From positions 1-9,361 of the forward strand of contig CAZJEN010000052.1 of NCBI GenBank assembly GCA_964545045.1: 9,361 bases of DNA, read 5' to 3'. Source of the DNA: SIG307 sp964545045. Lineage in GTDB: Bacteria; Bacillota; Clostridia; Lachnospirales; Lachnospiraceae. The notes beneath the pieces are model-generated. The model made no database searches. It was not told the DNA's origin and was given only the letters and a program-made list of their open reading frames with translations. Shown in pieces: positions 1 to 5,166 of the stretch. Position 1 is the stretch's first letter. The number at the start of each line of letters is the position of its first letter. Both the position numbers and the translations under genes were made by a program.

Positions 1-379
1 GCTCCTGGCTGCACTCCGGGTCTACGGACATAACCATGTTGTTTAAGGTAACGTCGTTTCTGTAATCCTTCGGGAACAACGGACGCATCGGACGGTCGAT
101 TACACGGGAAGTAAGGACAGCGTTCTCGGAAGCCTTACCCTCTCTGCGGTTGAAACCTCCCGGGATCTTACCTACTGCGTACAACTTCTCCTCGTACTCT
201 ACGCTGAGCGGGAAGAAATCGATACCCTCACGCGGCTTCTCGGAAGCCGTTGCGGTGGAAAGCACCGTCGTGTCACCATAGTGCATGAAAGCTGCACCGT
301 TTGCCTGTGCGGCAACTCTGCCGATATCTACGGTCAAAGTTCTGCCTGCGAGTTCCATAGAAAAACTCTTGAATGCCAT
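1..379 (-). CDS. pnp: Polyribonucleotide nucleotidyltransferase (PNPase), N-terminal part, cut by the window edge
   Basis: PNPase is a trimeric, phosphate-dependent 3'-5' exoribonuclease of mRNA turnover and RNA quality control. Only the first 126 codons are inside the window, covering most of the first RNase PH-like domain. Seen in the sequence: an N-terminal segment of the form SMELAGRTLTVDIGRVAAQA (residues 7-26), HYGDTTVLSTA (33-43), the highly conserved GKIPGGFNRREGKASE (70-85) and SRVIDRPMRPLFP (91-103), all hallmark PNPase blocks. The ATG at 379 is preceded by AAAGGAG with good spacing, which fixes the start. The usual neighbour rpsO is not upstream: the next thing on that side is the terminator of the ABC operon, so pnp begins its own transcription unit here. 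Identification is secure; the missing C-terminus (second PH domain, KH, S1) cannot be judged. Confidence 0.96.
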   Translation of the reverse strand, partial: MAFKSFSMELAGRTLTVDIGRVAAQANGAAFMHYGDTTVLSTATASEKPREGIDFFPLSVEYEEKLYAVGKIPGGFNRREGKASENAVLTSRVIDRPMRPLFPKDYRNDVTLNNMVMSVDPECSQE

Positions 380-406
380 ATCTAATCTCCTTTAGTATTA
401 TTCTCT

Positions 407-481
407 GCGGAGATTGCCGAAACAACTGAAAAACAAACCGAAACCGACCTGCTTTTCAGAAGTCTCGGGATATATCTCCGC
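407..481 (-). promoter_or_regulatory. Structured 5' leader of pnp, closed by an 8-bp stem
   Basis: On the transcribed strand GCGGAGAT (481-474) can pair with ATCTCCGC (414-407), closing a domain of about 75 nt. Inside it CTGAAAA (459-453) can pair with TTTTCAG (432-426). The closing stem starts just after the predicted transcription start and ends 15 bases before the Shine-Dalgarno, so it does not itself cover the ribosome site. E. coli pnp is autoregulated through a leader hairpin cut by RNase III and then processed by PNPase. A comparable role here is inference from position and shape; the sequences are not claimed to be homologous. Confidence 0.5.
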
Positions 482-490
482 TAAATATAT

Positions 491-499
491 ATGATACCA
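491..499 (-). promoter_or_regulatory. Probable extended -10 promoter for pnp
   Basis: Reading the minus strand, TGGTATCAT (499-491) is an extended -10 element (TGn followed by TATCAT). No good TTGACA-like -35 lies 16-18 bases upstream, only a T-rich stretch, which fits an extended -10 promoter. Transcription would start near 484, immediately before the leader stem. Another T/A-rich hexamer (TATATT, 489-484) is possible but would start transcription inside that stem. Confidence 0.45.
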
Positions 500-530
500 C
501 AATATATTGAAAAAGAAAAGCACTTTTTCG

Positions 531-572
531 AAAAAAGTCGCCGTTCCGGCATTCTTACCCAAACGGCAACTT
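531..572 (-). terminator. Intrinsic terminator of the ABC transporter operon
   Basis: On the minus strand AAGTTGCCGTT (572-562) pairs with AACGGCGACTT (545-535), an 11-bp stem with one G-U pair and a 16-nt loop, followed by a run of T (536-531). It begins 5 bases after the stop codon of the 55-residue gene, so it ends the ATPase-permease-small-protein operon and separates it from pnp. Confidence 0.85.
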
Positions 573-576
573 TCTT

Positions 577-744
577 TTACCCCAACCGGTCCACAACAGC
601 AACAACCACCCACGCCATCACTGCAATCCCCGCAAACCGTACTACAAACTCTTTCCACTCATCCTTTCCCTTTTTCTTGGCAATCACCCAGATTACAAGT
701 AATACGAGTCCGATTCCCAAAACAATAATATCTTTTAAATCCAT
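577..744 (-). CDS. Small membrane protein of 55 residues, last gene of the ABC operon
   Basis: Not recognised. The frame runs ATG (744) to TAA (577) and encodes 55 residues. It has a hydrophobic segment at about 5-22 (DIIVLGIGLVLLVIWVIA), a charged stretch KKKGKDEWKE (23-32), and a second hydrophobic segment at about 34-52 rich in Val and Ala, ending VDRLG. This suggests a two-helix membrane hairpin. Evidence that it is real: an AAAGGAGA ribosome site 7 bases before the ATG, a gap of only 32 bases to the permease stop, and an intrinsic terminator directly behind its stop codon. Its place in the operon suggests an accessory subunit or modulator of the ABC transporter, but that is inference. 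Longer overlapping frames on both strands here lack these signals. Confidence 0.75.
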   Translation of the reverse strand: MDLKDIIVLGIGLVLLVIWVIAKKKGKDEWKEFVVRFAGIAVMAWVVVAVVDRLG

Positions 745-776
745 AAACGCTCTCCTTTATACGTAGCAAAAAACTC

Positions 777-2372
777 TTACAGCGTCTCAAACTTCTTTCC
801 GCCCCACTTCACCATCAAAAGATAGAACAGATAAGTAATTCCCGCAAACACTACATTCACCAGAGCAAACGCCAACACGCTTTTCTCCGCTCCGCCCAAC
901 AACGCTGTAAAACCGAAATACAGTCCCACATACCCCGCACTGATAAACATCATTCCGAAGATAGAAAAGAACACTGCCATGGACTGCTTACACGGTGCCG
1001 CTTCGTTCGGCCAGTCAAGGCGAGGAAAACACATATTAAATACCAGTCCCAAAACACCGGTCAGTACAAACAATAATGCGGTACCTATCACCGTAAAAAT
1101 CGTTTCAAACCAGCCGATTTCATATACAATACCAAGCACCAATGCTCCGACGGCTGCCAACGGAACACTTGCAATGCAATGGAACCGAAGCTTCGCCTTT
1201 AGTACATCCGCTCCACTGATCGGCATGGAACGAAGAATCCAGATATGTTTCCCTTCCAAGGATACGGACGGTGCGGAAATCGGCGTCATGGACGCAAGTA
1301 ATCCCATAGCTCCTGTCAAAAGAACCGGTAAAAGCTTTTCAAAATCAATGCCCGGAATCAAGGCCATCGCAACTGCCAACTTATCTCTCATAATGATTCC
1401 GGCACCTACGAATGCTACAATCATGAAAAGACCCATACCGATATTTACAAGATATGTGGTGCTGGTAAAGAACCGCTTGGATTCCTTTCTGCAAACAGCC
1501 CCCATGGCGGTACGCACCTTATCATCTCTCTTCTGTTTTGCTGCTCGCTTCGTCTTGCCACCCACCAACATTGCATTGACAAAGGTCACATTCAATACTA
1601 CGGTAACAACAGCAAACACTCCGATGCAAACAAGAGCCAGCAACGCAAACTGCAGCCAGTCGCCGAAGCAGGCAACACCCATTGCATAAAACGGCCAAGC
1701 GAAGCTCTGAATCGCTGACGCAATCTTTCCGCCGTTATTTACCAAAAGAAGCATCAGATTCTCAATCTGTCCGATACCCACAAAATACAAAATCATAACC
1801 GCCGTCATAAACACGGTTGCCACAATGGCCTTATGACGGAAGCCTGCCAGTATAAAATGAAGCAACCAACCAAGCAAACAGGTCACCGCCTGAGTAAGCA
1901 ATCCGATAAGAATCATAGAAACAAGATATACCAACCAAAAGCTTACGGAAAATCCTGTCTTTATCGTATATACCAGTCCTGCCGGCAGCATTACCACCAC
2001 AACAAACAGCATTGTCAACAAATACAATACAAACACGCGACTGCCCACAATACTGCTCGGTTTTAACGGCATAGCAAGAAGTAATTCATTATCCTTCGCC
2101 TGATACATCTGAGCCTGGGTGGTAAATACCGTACCGAAAATACCGAACGCAAAGGCAAGAAGTCCAGCCAACGCAAAGAACAACCATGCAAAATCAGTGT
2201 CCAAAAAGGCCTTCATCAGATTCCAGGAACCGAACAGCATCGTCTCCACGGAAAAGAACAAAAACACCATACAAATTGCTATCAAGGCTCCCGTTCCCTT
2301 TTTTTTGCCGCCGAAAGATTTCTTCAACGCATTAAAGAAAGCCTTCATACGAATTCCGATTAAAAGCTTCAT
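777..2372 (-). CDS. ABC transporter permease, 531 residues, about 12 membrane helices
   Basis: The membrane-embedded partner of the ATPase encoded just upstream. After a basic N-terminus (KSFGGKKKG, 19-26) there are about a dozen hydrophobic segments, roughly at 29-50, 60-84, 110-134, 143-170, 182-200, 222-265 (probably two), 307-328, 346-365, 396-418, 423-448, 465-490 and 498-520. A strongly basic cytoplasmic loop (GGKTKRAAKQKRDDKVR, 271-287) separates two halves. Each half carries a similar cytoplasmic motif: ELLLAMPLKPSSIVGSR (96-112) and WILRSMPISGADVLKAK (378-394). The start overlaps the ATPase stop by four bases (ATGA), typical of translational coupling, and GGAGG lies about 10 bases upstream within the ATPase gene. 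The layout resembles large ABC-2/EcsB-like exporters. The substrate cannot be read from the sequence; a peptide, lipid or drug are all possible. Confidence 0.85.
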   Translation of the reverse strand: MKLLIGIRMKAFFNALKKSFGGKKKGTGALIAICMVFLFFSVETMLFGSWNLMKAFLDTDFAWLFFALAGLLAFAFGIFGTVFTTQAQMYQAKDNELLLAMPLKPSSIVGSRVFVLYLLTMLFVVVVMLPAGLVYTIKTGFSVSFWLVYLVSMILIGLLTQAVTCLLGWLLHFILAGFRHKAIVATVFMTAVMILYFVGIGQIENLMLLLVNNGGKIASAIQSFAWPFYAMGVACFGDWLQFALLALVCIGVFAVVTVVLNVTFVNAMLVGGKTKRAAKQKRDDKVRTAMGAVCRKESKRFFTSTTYLVNIGMGLFMIVAFVGAGIIMRDKLAVAMALIPGIDFEKLLPVLLTGAMGLLASMTPISAPSVSLEGKHIWILRSMPISGADVLKAKLRFHCIASVPLAAVGALVLGIVYEIGWFETIFTVIGTALLFVLTGVLGLVFNMCFPRLDWPNEAAPCKQSMAVFFSIFGMMFISAGYVGLYFGFTALLGGAEKSVLAFALVNVVFAGITYLFYLLMVKWGGKKFETL

Positions 2373-3082
2373 GCCTTCTCATCCTCCAATTCCAGGAACA
2401 CTTCCTCCAAGGAAGAATCTCCTCTGACCTCATCCATGGTACCGGATGCCACTAGATTTCCAGCCTTAATAATCGCCACCTTGTGACATAGCTTCTCTGC
2501 CACCTCAAGCACATGAGTAGAGAAGAAAATCGCACCACCCTCTTCGCAATGCTTCTTCATAAGCTGCTTCAACTGGTGGGAGGCAGACGGGTCCAGCCCC
2601 ACAAACGGCTCATCCATCAAAATCAGCTTCGGTGCATGCACCAGAGCGGAAATAATTGCCACTTTCTGCTTCATACCGTGAGAATACTCGGAAATCGGAA
2701 GTGCAAGTGCCTCGGTAATCCCAAGCATCTCACCATACATATCAATACGCTCGTCCCGCTCCTTCTTCGGCACACCGTACACATCCGCCACAAAATTCAA
2801 ATAATCATACCCCGTCAGAAAATCATACAAATCCGGGTTATCCGGTATATAGGCCATCTCCTTCTTACATGCAATCGGGTCCTCCGCAATGGACTTGCCG
2901 TCAATCAAAATCGTACCCTCCGTCGCCTGTAAAAGCCCGCAACACGCTTTTAGCGTGGTGGTCTTTCCGGCTCCGTTATGACCGATGAAACCGTAAATCT
3001 CTCCCGGCGCAATATGCAGATTAATATTGTTTGCCGCCACCTTCTCTCCGTAGCGCTTCGTAAAACCTTCGATTTTTAACAT
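2369..3082 (-). CDS. ABC transporter ATP-binding protein, EcsA-like
   Basis: Nucleotide-binding subunit of 237 residues that powers the permease. Visible motifs: Walker A GHNGAGKT (34-41), signature region SEYSHGMKQK (131-140), Walker B LILMDEP (153-159, Glu158 catalytic), D-loop GLDPSA (162-167) and switch His190 in STHVLE. The usual Q-loop glutamine is absent: the sequence reads MAYIPDNPDLYDFLTG (76-91), with Asp81 at that place. Bacillus EcsA, as I recall it, has a similar YIPETP pattern, so this points to that subfamily rather than to a dead enzyme. The frame can be extended to a TTG at 3139, but that codon lies inside the predicted promoter, upstream of the transcription start. The ATG at 3082 has AAGGGAGG about 10 bases before it, begins MLKIEGFTKRYG as the family does, and is preferred. 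Confidence 0.93.
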   Translation of the reverse strand: MLKIEGFTKRYGEKVAANNINLHIAPGEIYGFIGHNGAGKTTTLKACCGLLQATEGTILIDGKSIAEDPIACKKEMAYIPDNPDLYDFLTGYDYLNFVADVYGVPKKERDERIDMYGEMLGITEALALPISEYSHGMKQKVAIISALVHAPKLILMDEPFVGLDPSASHQLKQLMKKHCEEGGAIFFSTHVLEVAEKLCHKVAIIKAGNLVASGTMDEVRGDSSLEEVFLELEDEKA

Positions 3083-3106
3083 AAAAGAAAAGCCTCCCTT
3101 GTATGA

Positions 3107-3128
3107 TTGTACTAACTCCTTAATACAA
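3107..3128. promoter_or_regulatory. Candidate operator dyad over the ABC operon promoter
   Basis: A 22-bp imperfect palindrome, TTGTAnTAA, five bases, TTAnTACAA. Eight of eleven base pairs are symmetric. It touches the -10 hexamer and spans the predicted start of transcription (about 3121), the place where a repressor would act. The spacing and TAC/GTA ends recall operators of YtrA-subfamily GntR repressors, which often control ABC transporter operons in Firmicutes; this comparison is from memory. No GntR gene is present in the window. Confidence 0.55.
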
Positions 3129-3156
3129 GAATACAACAAAAGCTCTCATTTGTCAA
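3128..3156 (-). promoter_or_regulatory. Promoter of the ABC transporter operon
   Basis: On the minus strand, a perfect -35 TTGACA (3156-3151), a 17-base spacer and -10 TATTCT (3133-3128). The predicted start is near 3121, leaving a leader of about 38 nt before the ATPase ATG at 3082. It shows that the ABC operon is transcribed independently of the 102-residue gene upstream. Confidence 0.75.
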
Positions 3157-3191
3157 CAACGATTTCAATAATTTTCTAATTCATCACCCCA

Positions 3192-3500
3192 TTACATACC
3201 GAATATCTGCTTAAAAGCCCATCCGATATACAAAAAGGTACCCACCGCAAGTACCGGTCCCACATAATTGGTGGGCATCAGAAATATATAGATTAACTTC
3301 TGCTTCAAATCCTTGCCCCACCGAATCGCCAGTACTATATCTACTATAATCGCAACCGGAAATCCCGCCAGAAAAATCCAGAATCCCACCTCCGACAAAG
3401 GACTTATCCCCGGTGCCATATTACTGAGAATAAAATCAATTACAAAACCGCCAAGCTGCACCATCATGGTGATAAATAATATCTTAAAATAAGTTTTCAT
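3192..3500 (-). CDS. Small integral membrane protein, 102 residues, unknown function
   Basis: Not recognised as a named family. The protein begins with a short basic start (MKTYFK) and has three clear hydrophobic segments at about 6-25, 38-59 and 69-95. A basic loop RWGKDLKQK (60-68) between the second and third should lie in the cytoplasm, and conserved-looking Gly/Pro positions (MPTNYVGPVLAVG) sit in the last helix. No signal peptidase or catalytic motif is seen. The ATG at 3500 follows GGGGGA with about 10 bases spacing, and a good promoter lies just upstream, so it is very probably a real, singly transcribed gene. No clear intrinsic terminator separates it from the ABC operon promoter, so some readthrough into that operon is possible. 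A functional link to the transporter is only suggested by proximity. Confidence 0.78.
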   Translation of the reverse strand: MKTYFKILFITMMVQLGGFVIDFILSNMAPGISPLSEVGFWIFLAGFPVAIIVDIVLAIRWGKDLKQKLIYIFLMPTNYVGPVLAVGTFLYIGWAFKQIFGM

Positions 3501-3529
3501 TGGTAATCTATCCCCCTTTTTCTTCTCCC

Positions 3530-3558
3530 ATTTTACACCAAGAAGATATTTGCTGCAA
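3530..3558 (-). promoter_or_regulatory. Promoter of the 102-residue membrane protein gene
   Basis: Minus strand: -35 TTGCAG (3558-3553), 17-base spacer, -10 TAAAAT (3535-3530). The predicted start is near 3523, about 22 bases before the start codon, with the ribosome site GGGGGA (3516-3511) directly behind it. Confidence 0.65.
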
Positions 3559-3594
3559 CCACCGCAGAAATCTTTTCCTCACAAAGGCAAGGCA

Positions 3595-3899
3595 GCTGAC
3601 GCAGACGCAGTGAAAATTTATCCGCGCGGCCCATTCACTTCTACGAAAAGCTGCAACCAAAAGGGCTCCGGATTATTTATTTGATTTTTGCTTTTCCCGA
3701 AGGGTCGCGTCTTTAGCGCAGTCGAAATCACCTTCTAGAACGGCTTAGGCTTGAGGTCGCTCCCGAAAGGCTTAGCCGTTCTTGAAAGAAGTTTGACGGA
3801 GCGTTGCGACTTGCAAACAATCAAATAAATAATCCGGTCGCTTTTGTTGCAGTTATCATAAAACAAAATCGGGGCCGCGCATTCAAATTCTGCGTCAGC
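3595..3899. repeat. Large imperfect inverted repeat (foldback) of about 305 bp, no gene
   Basis: This stretch between kdgK and the 102-residue gene has no supportable gene. Its two halves are inverted copies. Matching blocks from outside in: GCTGACGCAGA (3595-3605) with 3889-3899; GCGCGGCCC (3624-3632) with 3872-3880; CTGCAAC (3651-3657) with 3847-3853; CCGGATTATTTATTTGATT (3668-3686, 19 of 19) with 3819-3837; then TTTGC (3687-3691) with 3813-3817. Near the centre AGAACGGCT (3737-3745) pairs with 3774-3782. Between these blocks the match is partial, with small insertions. The outermost right block is part of the kdgK terminator hairpin and the outermost left block is a degenerate mirror copy. 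No flanking target duplication is obvious. It may be a non-autonomous foldback element or an inverted duplication of the region downstream of kdgK. In RNA either strand would fold into one long structure. Confidence 0.75.
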
Positions 3900-3902
3900 C
3901 CC
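3860..3902 (-). terminator. Intrinsic terminator of kdgK
   Basis: On the minus strand GGGGCTG, a bulged A, then CGCA (3902-3891) pairs with TGCG and CGGCCCC (3881-3871), with a 9-nt A/T-rich loop. It is followed by the T-rich tail GATTTTGTTTT (3870-3860). It starts 8 bases after the kdgK stop codon. The design (bulge one base after GGGGCTG, inner CGCA/TGCG) is the same as in the hairpin behind pyrI. Confidence 0.85.
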
Positions 3903-3910
3903 GCCGTTTA

Positions 3911-4942
3911 CTATCTCTGTACTCTTCCGCTTCCGTCGCCGCCGACCAGATTGTCAACGTCTGCTCTGGAAACCAGATTAAAGTCACCCGGAATTGTGTG
4001 CTTTAATGCGGATGCCGCCACACCAAACTCTAAGGCATCCTTGAAGTTCTTTCCGTCAAGGAAACCACAAATGGTGCCGCCTGCGAAGGAATCACCGCCG
4101 CCCACACGGTCCACAATCGGAGAAATCCGATACTCTCTGGAGTGATAGAACTCCTTGGTATCTCTGGAGTAGATGCATGCAGACCAGCCGTTATCGGATG
4201 CGGAATGGCTAACACGCAGAGAACTGATAACGTACTCAAAGTTGTACTTTGCTACCATCTGCTCGAAAATATCCTTGTATCCGGCAAGCTCTAACTCACC
4301 ACTGGTAACGTCGGTGTTGCCCGGCTTGAAACCGAGAACCTTCTCGGCATCCTCTTCATTACCGATACAAACATCAACATACTTCATCAGGTTGCTCATA
4401 ACCTTCTGTGCCTTTTCGGAGGACCACAGCTTCTTACGGAAGTTTAAGTCTACGGAAACCTTTACCCCTGCCTTCTTTGCAGCCTTTAAAGCCTCCTCGG
4501 TCAGCTCTGCAGCCGCATCGGAAACCGCCGGAGTAATACCGGTGAAGTGGAACCAGTCCACGCCCTCGAAAATCTTATCAAAATCAAAGTCAGCCGCAAC
4601 TGCGGTGGAAATAGAAGAATGTGCTCTGTCGTATACTACATTGGAAGCACGCATTGCAGCACCGGTCTCTAAGAAATAGATACCAAGACGCTCTCCGCCG
4701 TACGCGATATTTTCCGTGCCTACATTCATCTTACGAAGTGCAGCTACCGCACACTCACCGATCGGGTTCTTCGGAACCTTGGTAACAAAATGTGCATCAT
4801 GGCCGTAGTTTGCCAAAGAAACCGCTACGTTTGCCTCACCGCCGCCGTAGCATACATCAAACTCATCCGCCTGAATAAACTTCTCGTTTCCCGGGGTGGA
4901 AAGTCTCAACATGATTTCACCCATGGTTACAACCTTTGCCAT
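3911..4942 (-). CDS. kdgK: 2-keto-3-deoxygluconate kinase, PfkB/ribokinase family
   Basis: Phosphorylates 2-keto-3-deoxy-D-gluconate with ATP to KDPG, which an aldolase splits to pyruvate and glyceraldehyde 3-phosphate; cytoplasmic. The protein has 343 residues, the usual family length. Visible PfkB features: N-terminal GEIMLRLSTPG (8-18), substrate-site GGGEANVAVSLANYG (33-47), DLNFRKKLW (165-173), GNEED (194-198) and the C-terminal nucleotide-site signature DRVGGGDSFAGG (278-289) with catalytic Asp284. The ATG at 4942 has AAAGGAG at the right distance. It is a single-gene unit, divergent from the lacI-uxaC pair and ended by its own terminator. The pathway context with uxaC supports KDG over other PfkB sugars such as fructose or tagatose 6-phosphate. 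A predicted promoter overlapped by a LacI-type operator indicates control by the neighbouring regulator. Confidence 0.9.
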   Translation of the reverse strand: MAKVVTMGEIMLRLSTPGNEKFIQADEFDVCYGGGEANVAVSLANYGHDAHFVTKVPKNPIGECAVAALRKMNVGTENIAYGGERLGIYFLETGAAMRASNVVYDRAHSSISTAVAADFDFDKIFEGVDWFHFTGITPAVSDAAAELTEEALKAAKKAGVKVSVDLNFRKKLWSSEKAQKVMSNLMKYVDVCIGNEEDAEKVLGFKPGNTDVTSGELELAGYKDIFEQMVAKYNFEYVISSLRVSHSASDNGWSACIYSRDTKEFYHSREYRISPIVDRVGGGDSFAGGTICGFLDGKNFKDALEFGVAASALKHTIPGDFNLVSRADVDNLVGGDGSGRVQR

Positions 4943-5002
4943 AGTCCTAATCTCCTTTACATTTATATAAGTTTATCGTTCTCAAATTCTCGCTCACTTC
5001 AT

Positions 5003-5016
5003 TGTAAGCGTTTACA
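5003..5016. promoter_or_regulatory. LacI-family (or CcpA cre) operator at the kdgK start of transcription
   Basis: TGTAAGCGTTTACA is a nearly perfect palindrome around a central CG, the standard shape of LacI-family operators. It lies at about +1 to +13 of the predicted kdgK transcript, where binding would block transcription. With flanking bases it fits the CcpA cre pattern (WTGNAANCGNWNNCAW) except at the last position, so catabolite repression by CcpA is an alternative or additional role. The adjacent lacI-type gene makes local control the simpler reading. Confidence 0.75.
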
Positions 5017-5021
5017 GTTTG

Positions 5022-5050
5022 ATTGTACACATTTTCCATTCAACTGTCAA
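5022..5050 (-). promoter_or_regulatory. Promoter of kdgK
   Basis: Minus strand: perfect -35 TTGACA (5050-5045), 17-base spacer, -10 TACAAT (5027-5022). The predicted start is near 5015, directly over the operator, with a leader of about 73 nt before the ATG. Confidence 0.82.
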
Positions 5051-5087
5051 TCTCTTTTTCATTAAAAATTCTTTTTAAAAGTTTCTC

Positions 5088-5116
5088 TTGCGCTATTTTG
5101 CGGTATGGTGTATAAT
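5088..5116 (+). promoter_or_regulatory. Promoter of the lacI-uxaC operon
   Basis: TTGCGC (5088-5093), 17-base spacer, perfect TATAAT (5111-5116). The predicted start is near 5123, giving a leader of about 44 nt. No second copy of the kdgK operator overlaps this promoter; the only palindrome is about 70 bp upstream of its -35. Confidence 0.75.
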
Positions 5117-5166
5117 AAAAACAGAACACTTTTTTATTTCAATAATTTTGTAAGGGCTTTCATATT

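Noticed and set aside
398..658. Minus-strand open frame of 86 codons across the pnp leader and the ABC operon terminator.
   Set aside because: It spans an intrinsic terminator and a promoter and has an odd Cys/Gly-rich N-terminus. The leader structure and the 55-residue gene explain the region better.
979..1689. Plus-strand open frame of 236 codons antisense to the permease.
   Set aside because: It is the complement of a hydrophobic gene, with a Thr/Pro/Ser-rich composition typical of such shadows. It has no ribosome site and no neighbours on that strand, and the minus-strand permease is clearly coding.
3083..3139. N-terminal extension of the ABC ATPase from a TTG at 3139 (19 extra residues).
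   Set aside because: The TTG lies inside the spacer of a strong promoter and upstream of the predicted transcript start. The extension is not family-like, and the ATG at 3082 has a good ribosome site.
3595..3899. Foldback read as an insertion sequence with a lost transposase, or as a CRISPR-like array.
   Set aside because: No transposase remnant can be translated, no target-site duplication is visible, and the repeats are inverted and imperfect rather than direct and evenly spaced.
3804..4145. Plus-strand open frame of 113 codons running from the foldback into the 3' end of kdgK.
   Set aside because: It starts inside the inverted repeat, runs antisense through the terminator and kdgK, and has no convincing ribosome site.
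4173..4679. Plus-strand open frame of 168 codons inside kdgK.
   Set aside because: It lies fully antisense to a well-recognised PfkB kinase, is Ser-rich without domain features, and has no promoter or ribosome site.
4952..4964. Identical 13-base stretch TAAAGGAGATTAG before both kdgK (4964-4952) and pnp.
   Set aside because: It is centred on the Shine-Dalgarno, where similarity is expected. The length is suggestive, but there is no further shared sequence to support a regulatory link.
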